64,000 nt of DNA from Polynucleobacter sp. es-EL-1 (lineage in GTDB: Bacteria; Pseudomonadota; Gammaproteobacteria; Burkholderiales; Burkholderiaceae), in NCBI RefSeq assembly GCF_018687975.1, contig NZ_CP061310.1, positions 558,001 through 622,000 on the forward strand. The letters run 5' to 3'. This document shows, one piece after another, positions 42,166-50,030 of this stretch (positions are counted from its first letter, which is position 1; the number at the start of each line of letters is the position of its first letter). A program made the position numbers and the translations under genes. A model generated the notes under the pieces. The model saw only the letters and a list, made by a program, of their open reading frames with translations, was not told the DNA's origin and did not search any database.

Positions 42166-42618
42166 TTGAAATACTTCTCTATTCTTCTACTATTACTATT
42201 TGCCACTCCCTGTTTGGCGGTAGAGCCTCTGGTTTTTACTTGTGAGCGTACAGAAAAGAATTACACCGAGACCTACGATCTCAAGCTGATTCCTGCGTCA
42301 AAAAATCAAAAGGCAAAAGTCCTTGTTGATGATCGAGACTTAGATCAATCAGATGAACTTGGTCGACAAATAGTTAAGAACGTCCTGATCACTGAATCCA
42401 CAGTGCTGATTTCAATTGAGGCGCACTTTCCACCAGAGAGCTTTGACGGAGTTCAGTATGGGGCTGGTTCAGTCATCACAGCGATCACGATTAATCGTGC
42501 CACTGGTCGATTGAGAAAAGCGGAGACGATTAAAGGCGGAATTCTGTCCGCCAGCTTAGGTGAAGGCACGAAGTTGTATGAGGAAAAATGTATTCCAGCA
42601 GCTAATACAAAAAACTAA
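42166..42618 (+). CDS. Secreted protein of unknown function
   Basis: 150 residues from TTG 42166, with a clean signal peptide MKYFSILLLLLFATPCLAVE. The mature domain is beta-rich, with Cys pairs (TCERT and KCIPA) likely forming a disulfide. No family is recognised. It lies 21 bp after tRNA-Leu without an evident terminator or promoter between them, and overlaps the convergent exbD by 4 bp. Confidence 0.72.
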   Translation: MKYFSILLLLLFATPCLAVEPLVFTCERTEKNYTETYDLKLIPASKNQKAKVLVDDRDLDQSDELGRQIVKNVLITESTVLISIEAHFPPESFDGVQYGAGSVITAITINRATGRLRKAETIKGGILSASLGEGTKLYEEKCIPAANTKN

Positions 42619-43028
42619 TTCGGCTCAGTAACAAATCCTAGTTTAGTGAGTCCCGCACGCCGTGATGCTGCGAGTACTTGAGCAACATATTCATACTTCA
42701 CCGATTTATCAGCCCGTAGATTAATTTCTGGCTGTGGTTCTTTCTGAGCAGCTTTCTCGGCATAGCCATCGAAAGTCTTTAAATCAATCGGTGTGCTATT
42801 CCAAAAAATTTGACCTTGAGCATCGATGGAAAGTTGAACTGACTCTGGCTTAACTTCATTACGTACGCTATTTGCCTTGGGTAATTCTACTTTCACGGCC
42901 TGCTGAATCACTGGTAGGGTAATGATAAAAATAATGAGGAGCACCAACATGACATCCACCATGGGAGTCATGTTGATTTCTGCCATGATGGCATCATCAC
43001 TTTGATTGTCTTGTAGGTTAAAAGACAT
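42615..43028 (-). CDS. exbD: ExbD/TolR biopolymer transport protein
   Basis: 137 residues. One N-terminal transmembrane helix (LVLLIIFIITLP near 28-39) with the essential membrane Asp in MTPMVDVMLVLLI and a periplasmic domain. It works with ExbB and TonB to use the proton gradient for active transport across the outer membrane. It follows exbB after 2 bp in a murI-tonB-exbB-exbD unit. Confidence 0.92.
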   Translation of the reverse strand: MSFNLQDNQSDDAIMAEINMTPMVDVMLVLLIIFIITLPVIQQAVKVELPKANSVRNEVKPESVQLSIDAQGQIFWNSTPIDLKTFDGYAEKAAQKEPQPEINLRADKSVKYEYVAQVLAASRRAGLTKLGFVTEPN

Positions 43029-43030
43029 TC

Positions 43031-43723
43031 TTATTCTCCAGACTTTACTCGCGCACCAGTGACAAAATATGCCAGTAAGTCATTGCCGAAACGATTGAGG
43101 TCTGCAACAAATAATTTATTAGCTCTGTTTAAAGCATTAAAGCTGAGAACCGCTGGAATCGCGACTGCTAAGCCAAGCGCAGTCATGATGAGTGCTTCAC
43201 CAATAGGGCCAGCTACCTGATCAATTTGCGCGCTGCCAGAGCTACTGATGGCGATGAGGGCATGGTAGATGCCCCAGACAGTTCCGAATAGGCCAATAAA
43301 TGGAGTGATAGCACCAGTCGACCCTAGAAAAGTTAGTCCCTTTTGCAGACTTGCAGCAACACTGTCGATACTGTTCTTGATGCTTCTTGACATCCACTCA
43401 GAATAGTTCAAGGTTTGCAGGAGTTCACGGTGATTGCTAGACTGACTCTGATGGTGAATAGATGCAGTGCTTGCTGCTTTAGCAATTTGATAAAAAGGAT
43501 TGCTCACTGAATTTGTAAATGCACTGAGCCCCTGCTCATAAGAAGTTGCTCGCCAAAATTGATCGAGCTCTGCTGTGAGTTTGCGTAGTCTTCTCAAATC
43601 CCAAATGCGTGATAGTAGGATTACCCAGGTCACTACTGAGCAGGTTAATAGGGTCAGCGCAACAAAGCGAGTTACAGCATCGCCTTCAAGCCATAAATTA
43701 GCCAAACCAAATGGTGTATTCAT
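43031..43723 (-). CDS. exbB: ExbB/TolQ/MotA proton channel protein
   Basis: 230 residues, three transmembrane helices (about 20-38, 135-155 and 175-195). SLQKGLTFLGSTGAITPFIGLFGTVWGIYHAL near 121-152 and GEALIMTALGLAVAIPA near 177-193 define the MotA/TolQ/ExbB domain. It forms the pentameric energising channel with ExbD. Located 5 bp after tonB. Confidence 0.95.
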   Translation of the reverse strand: MNTPFGLANLWLEGDAVTRFVALTLLTCSVVTWVILLSRIWDLRRLRKLTAELDQFWRATSYEQGLSAFTNSVSNPFYQIAKAASTASIHHQSQSSNHRELLQTLNYSEWMSRSIKNSIDSVAASLQKGLTFLGSTGAITPFIGLFGTVWGIYHALIAISSSGSAQIDQVAGPIGEALIMTALGLAVAIPAVLSFNALNRANKLFVADLNRFGNDLLAYFVTGARVKSGE

Positions 43724-43728
43724 ATTGA

Positions 43729-44424
43729 TTAATTCTTTAAATTAAATTTAATTAATAGGTTAGTAGAAATTCTGGTGGGTGAGCCGTTCACTACATACGG
43801 TTTAAAACGATAGCGTTTGCCAATTTCAGTTGCTGCTCGATCAAGGCGTGGAAAAGAGCTTGATCGCATTAATGCAATATCTTCAACATTTCCACCCTCA
43901 TCAATAATCAGCTTTACTACTACCTCACCTTGCTCTCCTGAGCGCTTGGAAAAAGATGGATAGTAGGCATCTGCATCTGGCTGGTATACGACAATGAGTT
44001 TACCAATGTCAGTCTGAATCGGTGTACCACTGGCTCCGGAGCTAGTAGAAGGGGCAACGGCCGCGCTTTGTGTTTGTGCTTCACTACTAGACTGCTGAGG
44101 TGTTGGTGGGCTTTCGGCGGCTTGTTGGGCCTTAGTGGGCGCGGGTGTCTGCGATACTTTTTCCTTGACAGCCTTCTTTTTCTCTTGCTTTGGCTTGGGA
44201 GGAGGGGCGGCAGGTGGTGGTGCCGGGGGTGTTTGCGCTGCCTCTGGGCTAACCAGATTAGCCATGACCCTCGTCTCGTCTAGATCATTATCGTGATCTG
44301 GCTTCATACTGCTTTGAAAGCCTATCAAGAAGAGTAGATGTAGACCAATGACAATGGCAAGGATGATGCGCTCAGTCTTATTGAATGGCAGAAATGCATT
44401 CATACGGCTAAAAATCGTCCTCAT
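43729..44424 (-). CDS. tonB: TonB energy transducer
   Basis: 231 residues: N-terminal transmembrane helix (about 19-35), a Pro/Ala/Lys-rich periplasmic linker (about 60-135) and a C-terminal TonB domain from YYPSFSKRSGEQGEVVVKLII to the end. It links the ExbBD motor to outer membrane receptors for siderophores, cobalamin or other substrates. The ATG overlaps the murI stop by 4 bp. Confidence 0.93.
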   Translation of the reverse strand: MRTIFSRMNAFLPFNKTERIILAIVIGLHLLFLIGFQSSMKPDHDNDLDETRVMANLVSPEAAQTPPAPPPAAPPPKPKQEKKKAVKEKVSQTPAPTKAQQAAESPPTPQQSSSEAQTQSAAVAPSTSSGASGTPIQTDIGKLIVVYQPDADAYYPSFSKRSGEQGEVVVKLIIDEGGNVEDIALMRSSSFPRLDRAATEIGKRYRFKPYVVNGSPTRISTNLLIKFNLKN

Positions 44425-45230
44425 TTAAAGCTGAGCTCCAATTGCCATTCGAGAGCATGTTGACTCAGATTGGATTGCATTAATTCTTGTGACATGTTTA
44501 ATAAGGCTTTTGCATCTTTGCTACTAATGAACTTGATGCTGCCATAACGATCACTATCAGCATCTGGATGCAAAGTTTCTAATTTGCGCTTTAGTTGCCG
44601 AACCACTGCATCACTCGTATCGATGAGATTAATGGAGTCACCGAGCAACTTTCGGATCGATTTTCTCAAGAAGGGGTAGTGAGTGCAGCCTAATACTAGG
44701 GTGTCTGCACCTGCATCTTGAATCGGCTCCAAATGTTTGGCGAGGAGCTCAAGCGTTTCTTCACTATTGGCTTGGCCTGACTCTATAAGCGGTACTAATC
44801 CAGCGCCTGCTTGTTTAATGAATTGGCAGCTGCTTGGCAGTGTGCCTAGCAAATCATTGAATTTATCGCTCTTCAATGTAGCTTCAGTTGCCAATACGCC
44901 AACGATGCCTTTAGAAGACTGCAGCGCAGCTGGTTTAATGCCAGGCTCCACACCAATAATCGGAATATCAATGAGCTCTGAGCGAATATGGGCAATTGCC
45001 TGAGCTGTCGCAGTATTGCAGGCAACAACAATCGCGTTGCAACCTTGCGAGGCCAGAAATCGACAGAGCTCTAAGCTACGAGCAGCAATCCACTCGCTTG
45101 ATCTTTCCCCATAGGGCGCATGAATAGAGTCAGCTAAATAAATGTAATCATGTTCAGGTAGTTGGCGCAGAGCCTCATCCAAGATGGATAAGCCTCCAAC
45201 GCCAGAATCAAATACCCCGATGAGTGCCAA
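44421..45230 (-). CDS. murI: Glutamate racemase
   Basis: 269 residues. Makes D-glutamate for peptidoglycan. Two catalytic Cys motifs are visible, VVACNTATAQ near 68-77 and LVLGCTHYPFL near 180-190, plus the FDSGVGGLSI N terminus. Its stop overlaps the tonB start, which is unusual partnering but points to one transcript with tonB-exbB-exbD. Confidence 0.96.
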   Translation of the reverse strand: MALIGVFDSGVGGLSILDEALRQLPEHDYIYLADSIHAPYGERSSEWIAARSLELCRFLASQGCNAIVVACNTATAQAIAHIRSELIDIPIIGVEPGIKPAALQSSKGIVGVLATEATLKSDKFNDLLGTLPSSCQFIKQAGAGLVPLIESGQANSEETLELLAKHLEPIQDAGADTLVLGCTHYPFLRKSIRKLLGDSINLIDTSDAVVRQLKRKLETLHPDADSDRYGSIKFISSKDAKALLNMSQELMQSNLSQHALEWQLELSFK

Positions 45231-45268
45231 GTGGCTGATCGCTTAATAAAAAATATTGAGTTAAAAAC

Positions 45269-46792
45269 TTAAGCAACTACGACTGGAATCTTCCCAATCT
45301 TCATTTGCCACTCTTTGGGGCCGATGTCATGCATGGAGGTTCCATCGGAGCTCACTGCGACAGTCACTGGCATATCTTTCACATCAAACTCATAAATGGC
45401 TTCCATTCCCAAATCAGCGAAGCCAACCACTTTGGCTGTCTGAATCGCCTTGGACACGAGGTAGGCGGCGCCACCAACAGCCATGAGATAAGCCGATTTG
45501 TGTTTCTTGATCGCTTCAATAGCGGCAGGACCACGCTCTGCTTTGCCAATCATCGAAATCAAACCGGTTTTGGCTAACATCATCTCGGTGAACTTATCCA
45601 TGCGTGTGGAGGTTGTCGGGCCAGCTGGACCAACTGCTTCACTGCCAACTGGATCAACGGGACCGACGTAATAAATCACACGATTCTTAAAGCTGACAGG
45701 CAGCTCTTCACCCTTGGCAAGCATATCTTGAATACGCTTATGCGCTGCATCGCGACCAGTCAAAATTTTTCCATTTAACAGCAGCGTTTCACCTTCCTTC
45801 CAACTGGCTACCTCTTCAGCGGTCAAGGTATCTAAGTTCACGCGCTTAGATTTCTTGGTATCTGGTGTCCAAGTCACATCTGGCCAATCGGATAAAGATG
45901 GAATCTCCAGTTTTGCTGGTCCATCACCATGTAGATGGAAATGCACGTGACGGGTCGCCGCGCAGTTAGGGATCATCGCCACTGGTAGAGAGGCTGCATG
46001 AGTTGGGTAGTCCATGATCTTGATATCGAGCACGGTCGCTAAGCCACCCAAACCTTGAGCGCCAATGCCAAGCTGGTTTACTTTTTCAAAGATTTCCAAA
46101 CGCAACTCTTCAATCCGATTTTGTGGTCCGCGAGCAATGAGCTCTTGAATGTCAACAGGGCCCATTAAAGACTCTTTAGCCATGAGCATGGCTTTTTCTG
46201 GGGTACCGCCAATGCCGATGCCCAAGATGCCGGGAGGGCACCAACCTGCACCCATGGTGGGAACGGTTTTCAGCACCCAGTCAACGATGGAGTCAGAAGG
46301 GTTGAGCATGACCATTTTGGCTTTGTTCTCAGAGCCGCCGCCTTTTGCGGCACAGATCACCTCAACATCATCACCTGGAACGATTTCATAATGGATAACT
46401 GCCGGGGTGTTATCCCCTGAATTTTTGCGTTTTCCGGCTGGATCCGTCAAAACTGAGGCACGCAATGGGTTATCTGGATTCATATAGGCGCGTCTTACGC
46501 CTTCATTCACCATCTCAGAAACGCTCATGGTGGCATCTGACCACTGCACATTCATGCCAATTTTGAGAAATACCACCGCAATACCGGTATCTTGGCAAAG
46601 TGGGCGATGACCTTCGGCGCACATACGGCTATTGGTCAAAATTTGGGCAATGGCATCTTTGGCTGCAGCACCTTGTTCTAGCTCGTAGGCATTACCCATG
46701 GCGGAAATGAAGTCCTTAGGGTGGTAATAGGAGATGAACTGAAATGCGTCAGCAACGCTTTGAATAAGGTCGTTTTGTTTGATATTGGTCAT
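45269..46792 (-). CDS. fumA: Class I (Fe-S) fumarate hydratase
   Basis: 507 residues of the iron-sulfur fumarase family, interconverting fumarate and malate in the TCA cycle. RPLCQDTGIAVVFLKIG near residues 61-77 holds a cluster Cys; C-terminal region with KTVPTMGAGWCPPGILGIGIGG and SKAIQTAKVVGFADLGMEAI agrees. Both alpha and beta parts of the two-subunit form are in one chain. Divergent from acs across a 166-bp gap holding two inverted repeats. Confidence 0.95.
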   Translation of the reverse strand: MTNIKQNDLIQSVADAFQFISYYHPKDFISAMGNAYELEQGAAAKDAIAQILTNSRMCAEGHRPLCQDTGIAVVFLKIGMNVQWSDATMSVSEMVNEGVRRAYMNPDNPLRASVLTDPAGKRKNSGDNTPAVIHYEIVPGDDVEVICAAKGGGSENKAKMVMLNPSDSIVDWVLKTVPTMGAGWCPPGILGIGIGGTPEKAMLMAKESLMGPVDIQELIARGPQNRIEELRLEIFEKVNQLGIGAQGLGGLATVLDIKIMDYPTHAASLPVAMIPNCAATRHVHFHLHGDGPAKLEIPSLSDWPDVTWTPDTKKSKRVNLDTLTAEEVASWKEGETLLLNGKILTGRDAAHKRIQDMLAKGEELPVSFKNRVIYYVGPVDPVGSEAVGPAGPTTSTRMDKFTEMMLAKTGLISMIGKAERGPAAIEAIKKHKSAYLMAVGGAAYLVSKAIQTAKVVGFADLGMEAIYEFDVKDMPVTVAVSSDGTSMHDIGPKEWQMKIGKIPVVVA

Positions 46793-46882
46793 GGTTTGGG
46801 GCTTATTTTGTAAGGTTTCTTCTATTTTAAGGGTTTGCCATAGAGCAATTACTGCGTGTTTTCACTTATCTTATTAGCTCTT

Positions 46883-46922
46883 GGGAATACGTTCCCCTGA
46901 TTCTGCGGTATTTTTGCAGAAT
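46883..46922. promoter_or_regulatory. Two inverted repeats in the fumA-acs divergent gap
   Basis: GGGAA / TTCCC (46883-46896, TACG spacer) and ATTCTGC / GCAGAAT (46900-46922, nine-base loop) lie 37-76 bp before acs. They could be operators or an RNA hairpin in the acs leader; the regulator is unknown. Confidence 0.4.
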
Positions 46923-46958
46923 AAGATGACTGAATATTCAATAGAAGGGCTGTGAAGC

Positions 46959-48932
46959 ATGGAACCATTAATGCAAGAAAACCGCGTATTTAACCCACCA
47001 GCAGACTTTGTTAAGGGGGCTGCCATTCCTGGAATGGATGCGTATAACAAGCTGTGTGCTGAAGCCGGTAAGGACTATGAGGGTTTTTGGGGTCGCCTTG
47101 CTAAAGAAAATATTTTTTGGAAGAAGCCTTTCACTAAAGTTCTTGATGAGTCAAAAGCACCTTTTTATAAATGGTTCGAAGATGGCACCACCAACGCTTC
47201 TTACAACTGTTTGGATCGTCAAGTTGAAAACGGTCTTGGCGACAAGATTGCCCTCATTTTTGAAGCAGATGATGGCTCAGTTACTAAGGTAACTTATAAA
47301 GAATTACTCGAGCGCGTTTGCAAGATGGCAAATGCACTTCGCAAGATGGGCATTAAGTCGGGTGATAGCGTCATTATTTATATGGCGATGACCATCGAAG
47401 GTATCGTGGCAATGCAAGCATGTGCTCGTATTGGTGCAATTCACTCTGTAGTGTTCGGCGGATTCTCTGCTCAAGCATTGCGTGATCGTATTGTTGACGT
47501 CGGCGCAGTAGCTGTAATTACTGCTGATGGACAGTTCCGTGGTGGTAAAGCATTGCCATTAAAGGCAATTTGCGATGAAGCGCTTTCCACAGGCGAGTGC
47601 CCTAAGGTCAAGCATGTCATCGTTAATAAGCGTACCGGTTTAGATGTCACAATGACAGCGGGTCGCGATGTATGGATGCAAGAAATTGTTGCGAATGAAG
47701 CAACTACTTGTGAGCCAGAGTGGGTTAGTGCTGAGCACCCTTTATTTATTCTTTACACCTCTGGTTCAACTGGAAAGCCAAAAGGCGTTCAGCATTCAAC
47801 TGGTGGTTACTTGTTGTGGGCCATTCTCACAATGAAGTGGACCTTCGATATCAAACCTAACGATGTGTTCTGGTGTACTGCCGACATTGGCTGGGTGACA
47901 GGTCACTCCTATATCACCTATGGCCCATTGGCTGTTGGCGCAACTGAGATCGTATTTGAAGGTGTGCCGACTTATCCAAATGCTGGCCGCTTCTGGGACA
48001 TGATTGCCAAGCACAAAGCAACTATTTTCTACACAGCTCCAACAGCAATTCGTTCATTGATTAAAGCTTCAAGCAACGATCAAGCAGTGCATCCAAAGAG
48101 CTATGATTTATCTTCCTTACGCCTCTTAGGTTCAGTTGGCGAGCCAATCAATCCAGAAGCTTGGATGTGGTATTACGAGAATGTTGGTGGTTCACGTTGC
48201 CCAATCGTCGATACGTTCTGGCAAACAGAAACTGGCGGTCACATGATTTCACCTATGCCGGGTGCTACCCCAATGATTCCAGGTTCTTGCACATTACCTT
48301 TGCCTGGCATCATGGCAGCGATTGTGGATGAGGCTGGTGTTGATGTACCAAATGGCAATGGCGGCATCTTGGTTGTAAAGCGTCCATGGCCTTCCATGAT
48401 TCGGACAATTTGGGGTGATCCTGATCGTTTCGTGAAATCGTATTTCCCAGAAGAGTTGGGTGGCACTTTGTATTTAGCAGGTGACGGCGCAATTCGTAAT
48501 AAAGAAACTGGTTACTTCACCATTACAGGTCGTATCGATGACGTCTTGAACGTTTCTGGTCACCGTATGGGCACTATGGAGATTGAGTCTTGCTTAGTTG
48601 CTAACCCATTGGTTGCTGAGGCTGCAGTGGTAGGTCGCCCAGATGAACTCACTGGTGAAGCTATTTGCGTATTCGTGGTTCTTAAAGGTGGCCGTCCAAC
48701 AGGCGAAGAGGCCAAGAAGGTTGCTACTGAGTTGCGTAATTGGGTCGGCAAAGAAATTGGCCCGATTGCTAAACCTAAGGACGTGCGCTTTGGTGATAAC
48801 TTGCCTAAGACTCGTTCTGGCAAAATCATGCGTCGCTTGCTTCGCGTGATCGCTAAGGGTGAAGAAATTACTCAGGACACATCTACCCTTGAAAATCCAG
48901 CAATTTTGGAGCAACTCAAAGAGTCTGTGTAA
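46959..48932 (+). CDS. acs: Acetyl-CoA synthetase
   Basis: 657 residues. Converts acetate, ATP and CoA to acetyl-CoA. AMP-binding motif YTSGSTGKPKGVQHSTGGYL near 267-286, DIGWVTGHSYITYGPL, and the C-terminal PKTRSGKIMRRLLR with the regulatory Lys that is acetylated in homologues. ATG 46959 follows AGAAGGG. Enables growth on acetate; likely controlled at the gap shared with fumA. Confidence 0.97.
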   Translation: MEPLMQENRVFNPPADFVKGAAIPGMDAYNKLCAEAGKDYEGFWGRLAKENIFWKKPFTKVLDESKAPFYKWFEDGTTNASYNCLDRQVENGLGDKIALIFEADDGSVTKVTYKELLERVCKMANALRKMGIKSGDSVIIYMAMTIEGIVAMQACARIGAIHSVVFGGFSAQALRDRIVDVGAVAVITADGQFRGGKALPLKAICDEALSTGECPKVKHVIVNKRTGLDVTMTAGRDVWMQEIVANEATTCEPEWVSAEHPLFILYTSGSTGKPKGVQHSTGGYLLWAILTMKWTFDIKPNDVFWCTADIGWVTGHSYITYGPLAVGATEIVFEGVPTYPNAGRFWDMIAKHKATIFYTAPTAIRSLIKASSNDQAVHPKSYDLSSLRLLGSVGEPINPEAWMWYYENVGGSRCPIVDTFWQTETGGHMISPMPGATPMIPGSCTLPLPGIMAAIVDEAGVDVPNGNGGILVVKRPWPSMIRTIWGDPDRFVKSYFPEELGGTLYLAGDGAIRNKETGYFTITGRIDDVLNVSGHRMGTMEIESCLVANPLVAEAAVVGRPDELTGEAICVFVVLKGGRPTGEEAKKVATELRNWVGKEIGPIAKPKDVRFGDNLPKTRSGKIMRRLLRVIAKGEEITQDTSTLENPAILEQLKESV

Positions 48933-48992
48933 TTGGTTAAATAGGCTTTTGGGGGCAAACCCTTTCGGCAAACGTATAATTGTCGGCTGTAC

Positions 48993-49083
48993 GGAAGGGT
49001 GGATGAGCGGTTTAAGTCACACGCCTGGAAAGCGTGCGTAGGTTTATAGCCTACCGCGGGTTCGAATCCCGCCCCTTCCGCCA
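48993..49083 (+). tRNA. tRNA-Ser (GGA)
   Basis: Acceptor GGAAGGG pairs with CCCTTCC, anticodon GGA in CTGGAAA, long variable arm, T arm GGTTCGAATCC, discriminator G, encoded CCA. A TATAAT at 48975-48980 sits just before it as its -10 element. Confidence 0.96.
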
Positions 49084-49090
49084 GTAGTAG

Positions 49091-49117
49091 AAAAGCCACC
49101 TTCGGGTGGTTTTTTAT
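49091..49117 (+). terminator. Intrinsic terminator after tRNA-Ser
   Basis: AAAAGCCACC-TTCG-GGTGG followed by TTTTTT. The hairpin shares its CCACC-TTCG-GGTGG core with the terminators after typA (mismatch in one stem base) and the phasin. Confidence 0.9.
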
Positions 49118-49220
49118 TGTCTAAATTTAGCTATTGGGTACTTTCCACCCTGTTTTTAAGCTACTTATACTTTGTAACGCATTGATTTATATAAATAAAA
49201 TTGATTAAGTAAATATTTGT

Positions 49221-49288
49221 TGCGTTGCCGCAAATATTTCTTGCATTGCAACAAAATTCTTCTTAGAATGGTGCATCGCAATAAATTT
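49221..49288 (+). promoter_or_regulatory. Three tandem PhaR-like repeats upstream of the phasin
   Basis: Three imperfect copies of TGC-N-T-Y-GC followed by an A-rich run start at 49221, 49242 and 49272. Copy 2 reads TTGCATTGCAA, a dyad TTGC-ATT-GCAA, similar in shape to the CTGC-N3-4-GCAG target reported for PhaR of Paracoccus. Spacings of 21 and 30 bp are close to two and three helical turns. A candidate -35 TTGCAT (49241-49246) and -10 TAGAAT (49264-49269), 17 bp apart, lie among the repeats. Confidence 0.6.
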
Positions 49289-49316
49289 TTATTCACCTAA
49301 ATATAAGGAATTCATC

Positions 49317-49889
49317 ATGTTTCAAACTCAATTAAACGACCAATTGGCAACTGCACAAGCTAAAGCTGTAGAAACAGCAAAACATTTGGCTCAAGTAGCT
49401 GTTGAAAGCGCTAAAGAATTAGCTGAAATCAACCAAGCTGCTGCTAAAGATGCTTTAGTTGTTGCTCAAGACGCTAGCGCTCAATTGTTAGCAATCAAAG
49501 ACGCTCAGCAATTGGCTAAATTGGCTCAGCCTGAAGCTGCTCAAGAAGCTGCTAAGTATGCAGCTGCTTATCAAGCTAAAGTAAGCAAAGTAGTTCGTAA
49601 CAGCAACAAAGAAGTTGCTCAAGTTGTTGATGCTTCAATCGATGACGCACGTGATGACTTGGTTAAGTTTGTTAAAGAAGCTACTAAAACTGCTCCTGCT
49701 GGATCTGAGGCATTTGTTTCTGCATTCAAAACTGCATTTGAAACTTCACTCCAACAGTTTGATCAAGTTCGCGCTTCTGCAACTGACGCATTTGCAAACT
49801 TTGAAAAGAGTTTTGATACAGCATTTGCAAATATGCAAGGTCAATACGCTGTTGCTAAGCCAGCAGCTAAAAGCCGCAAAGCTGCTTAA
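49317..49889 (+). CDS. phaP: Phasin family protein
   Basis: 190 residues, almost entirely alpha-helical and Ala/Lys/Gln-rich with phasin-like repeats such as AKAVETAKHLAQVAVESAKE near 15-34. The C-terminal half holds QQFDQVRASATDAFANFEKSF. Phasins coat polyhydroxyalkanoate granules and affect their size and number. AAGGAA precedes the ATG, and strong, biased codon use suggests high expression. Ends in a strong terminator; no pha synthase gene is nearby. Confidence 0.9.
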   Translation: MFQTQLNDQLATAQAKAVETAKHLAQVAVESAKELAEINQAAAKDALVVAQDASAQLLAIKDAQQLAKLAQPEAAQEAAKYAAAYQAKVSKVVRNSNKEVAQVVDASIDDARDDLVKFVKEATKTAPAGSEAFVSAFKTAFETSLQQFDQVRASATDAFANFEKSFDTAFANMQGQYAVAKPAAKSRKAA

Positions 49890-49908
49890 TTAGTCTTAAA
49901 CGCTTCAT

Positions 49909-49936
49909 GAAAAACCACCTTCGGGTGGTTTTTTCT
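49909..49936 (+). terminator. Intrinsic terminator after the phasin
   Basis: AAAAACCACC-TTCG-GGTGGTTTTTT, a perfect stem with T tract. Confidence 0.92.
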
Positions 49937-50030
49937 TTTTGGGGGTAGCAAAGTCTCCTGGCAATTAAAATGAAATGACCTAGTTTTCTTAGCATTACTA
50001 TTTCAGCCAAAAATAAATATTAAGAACCAA

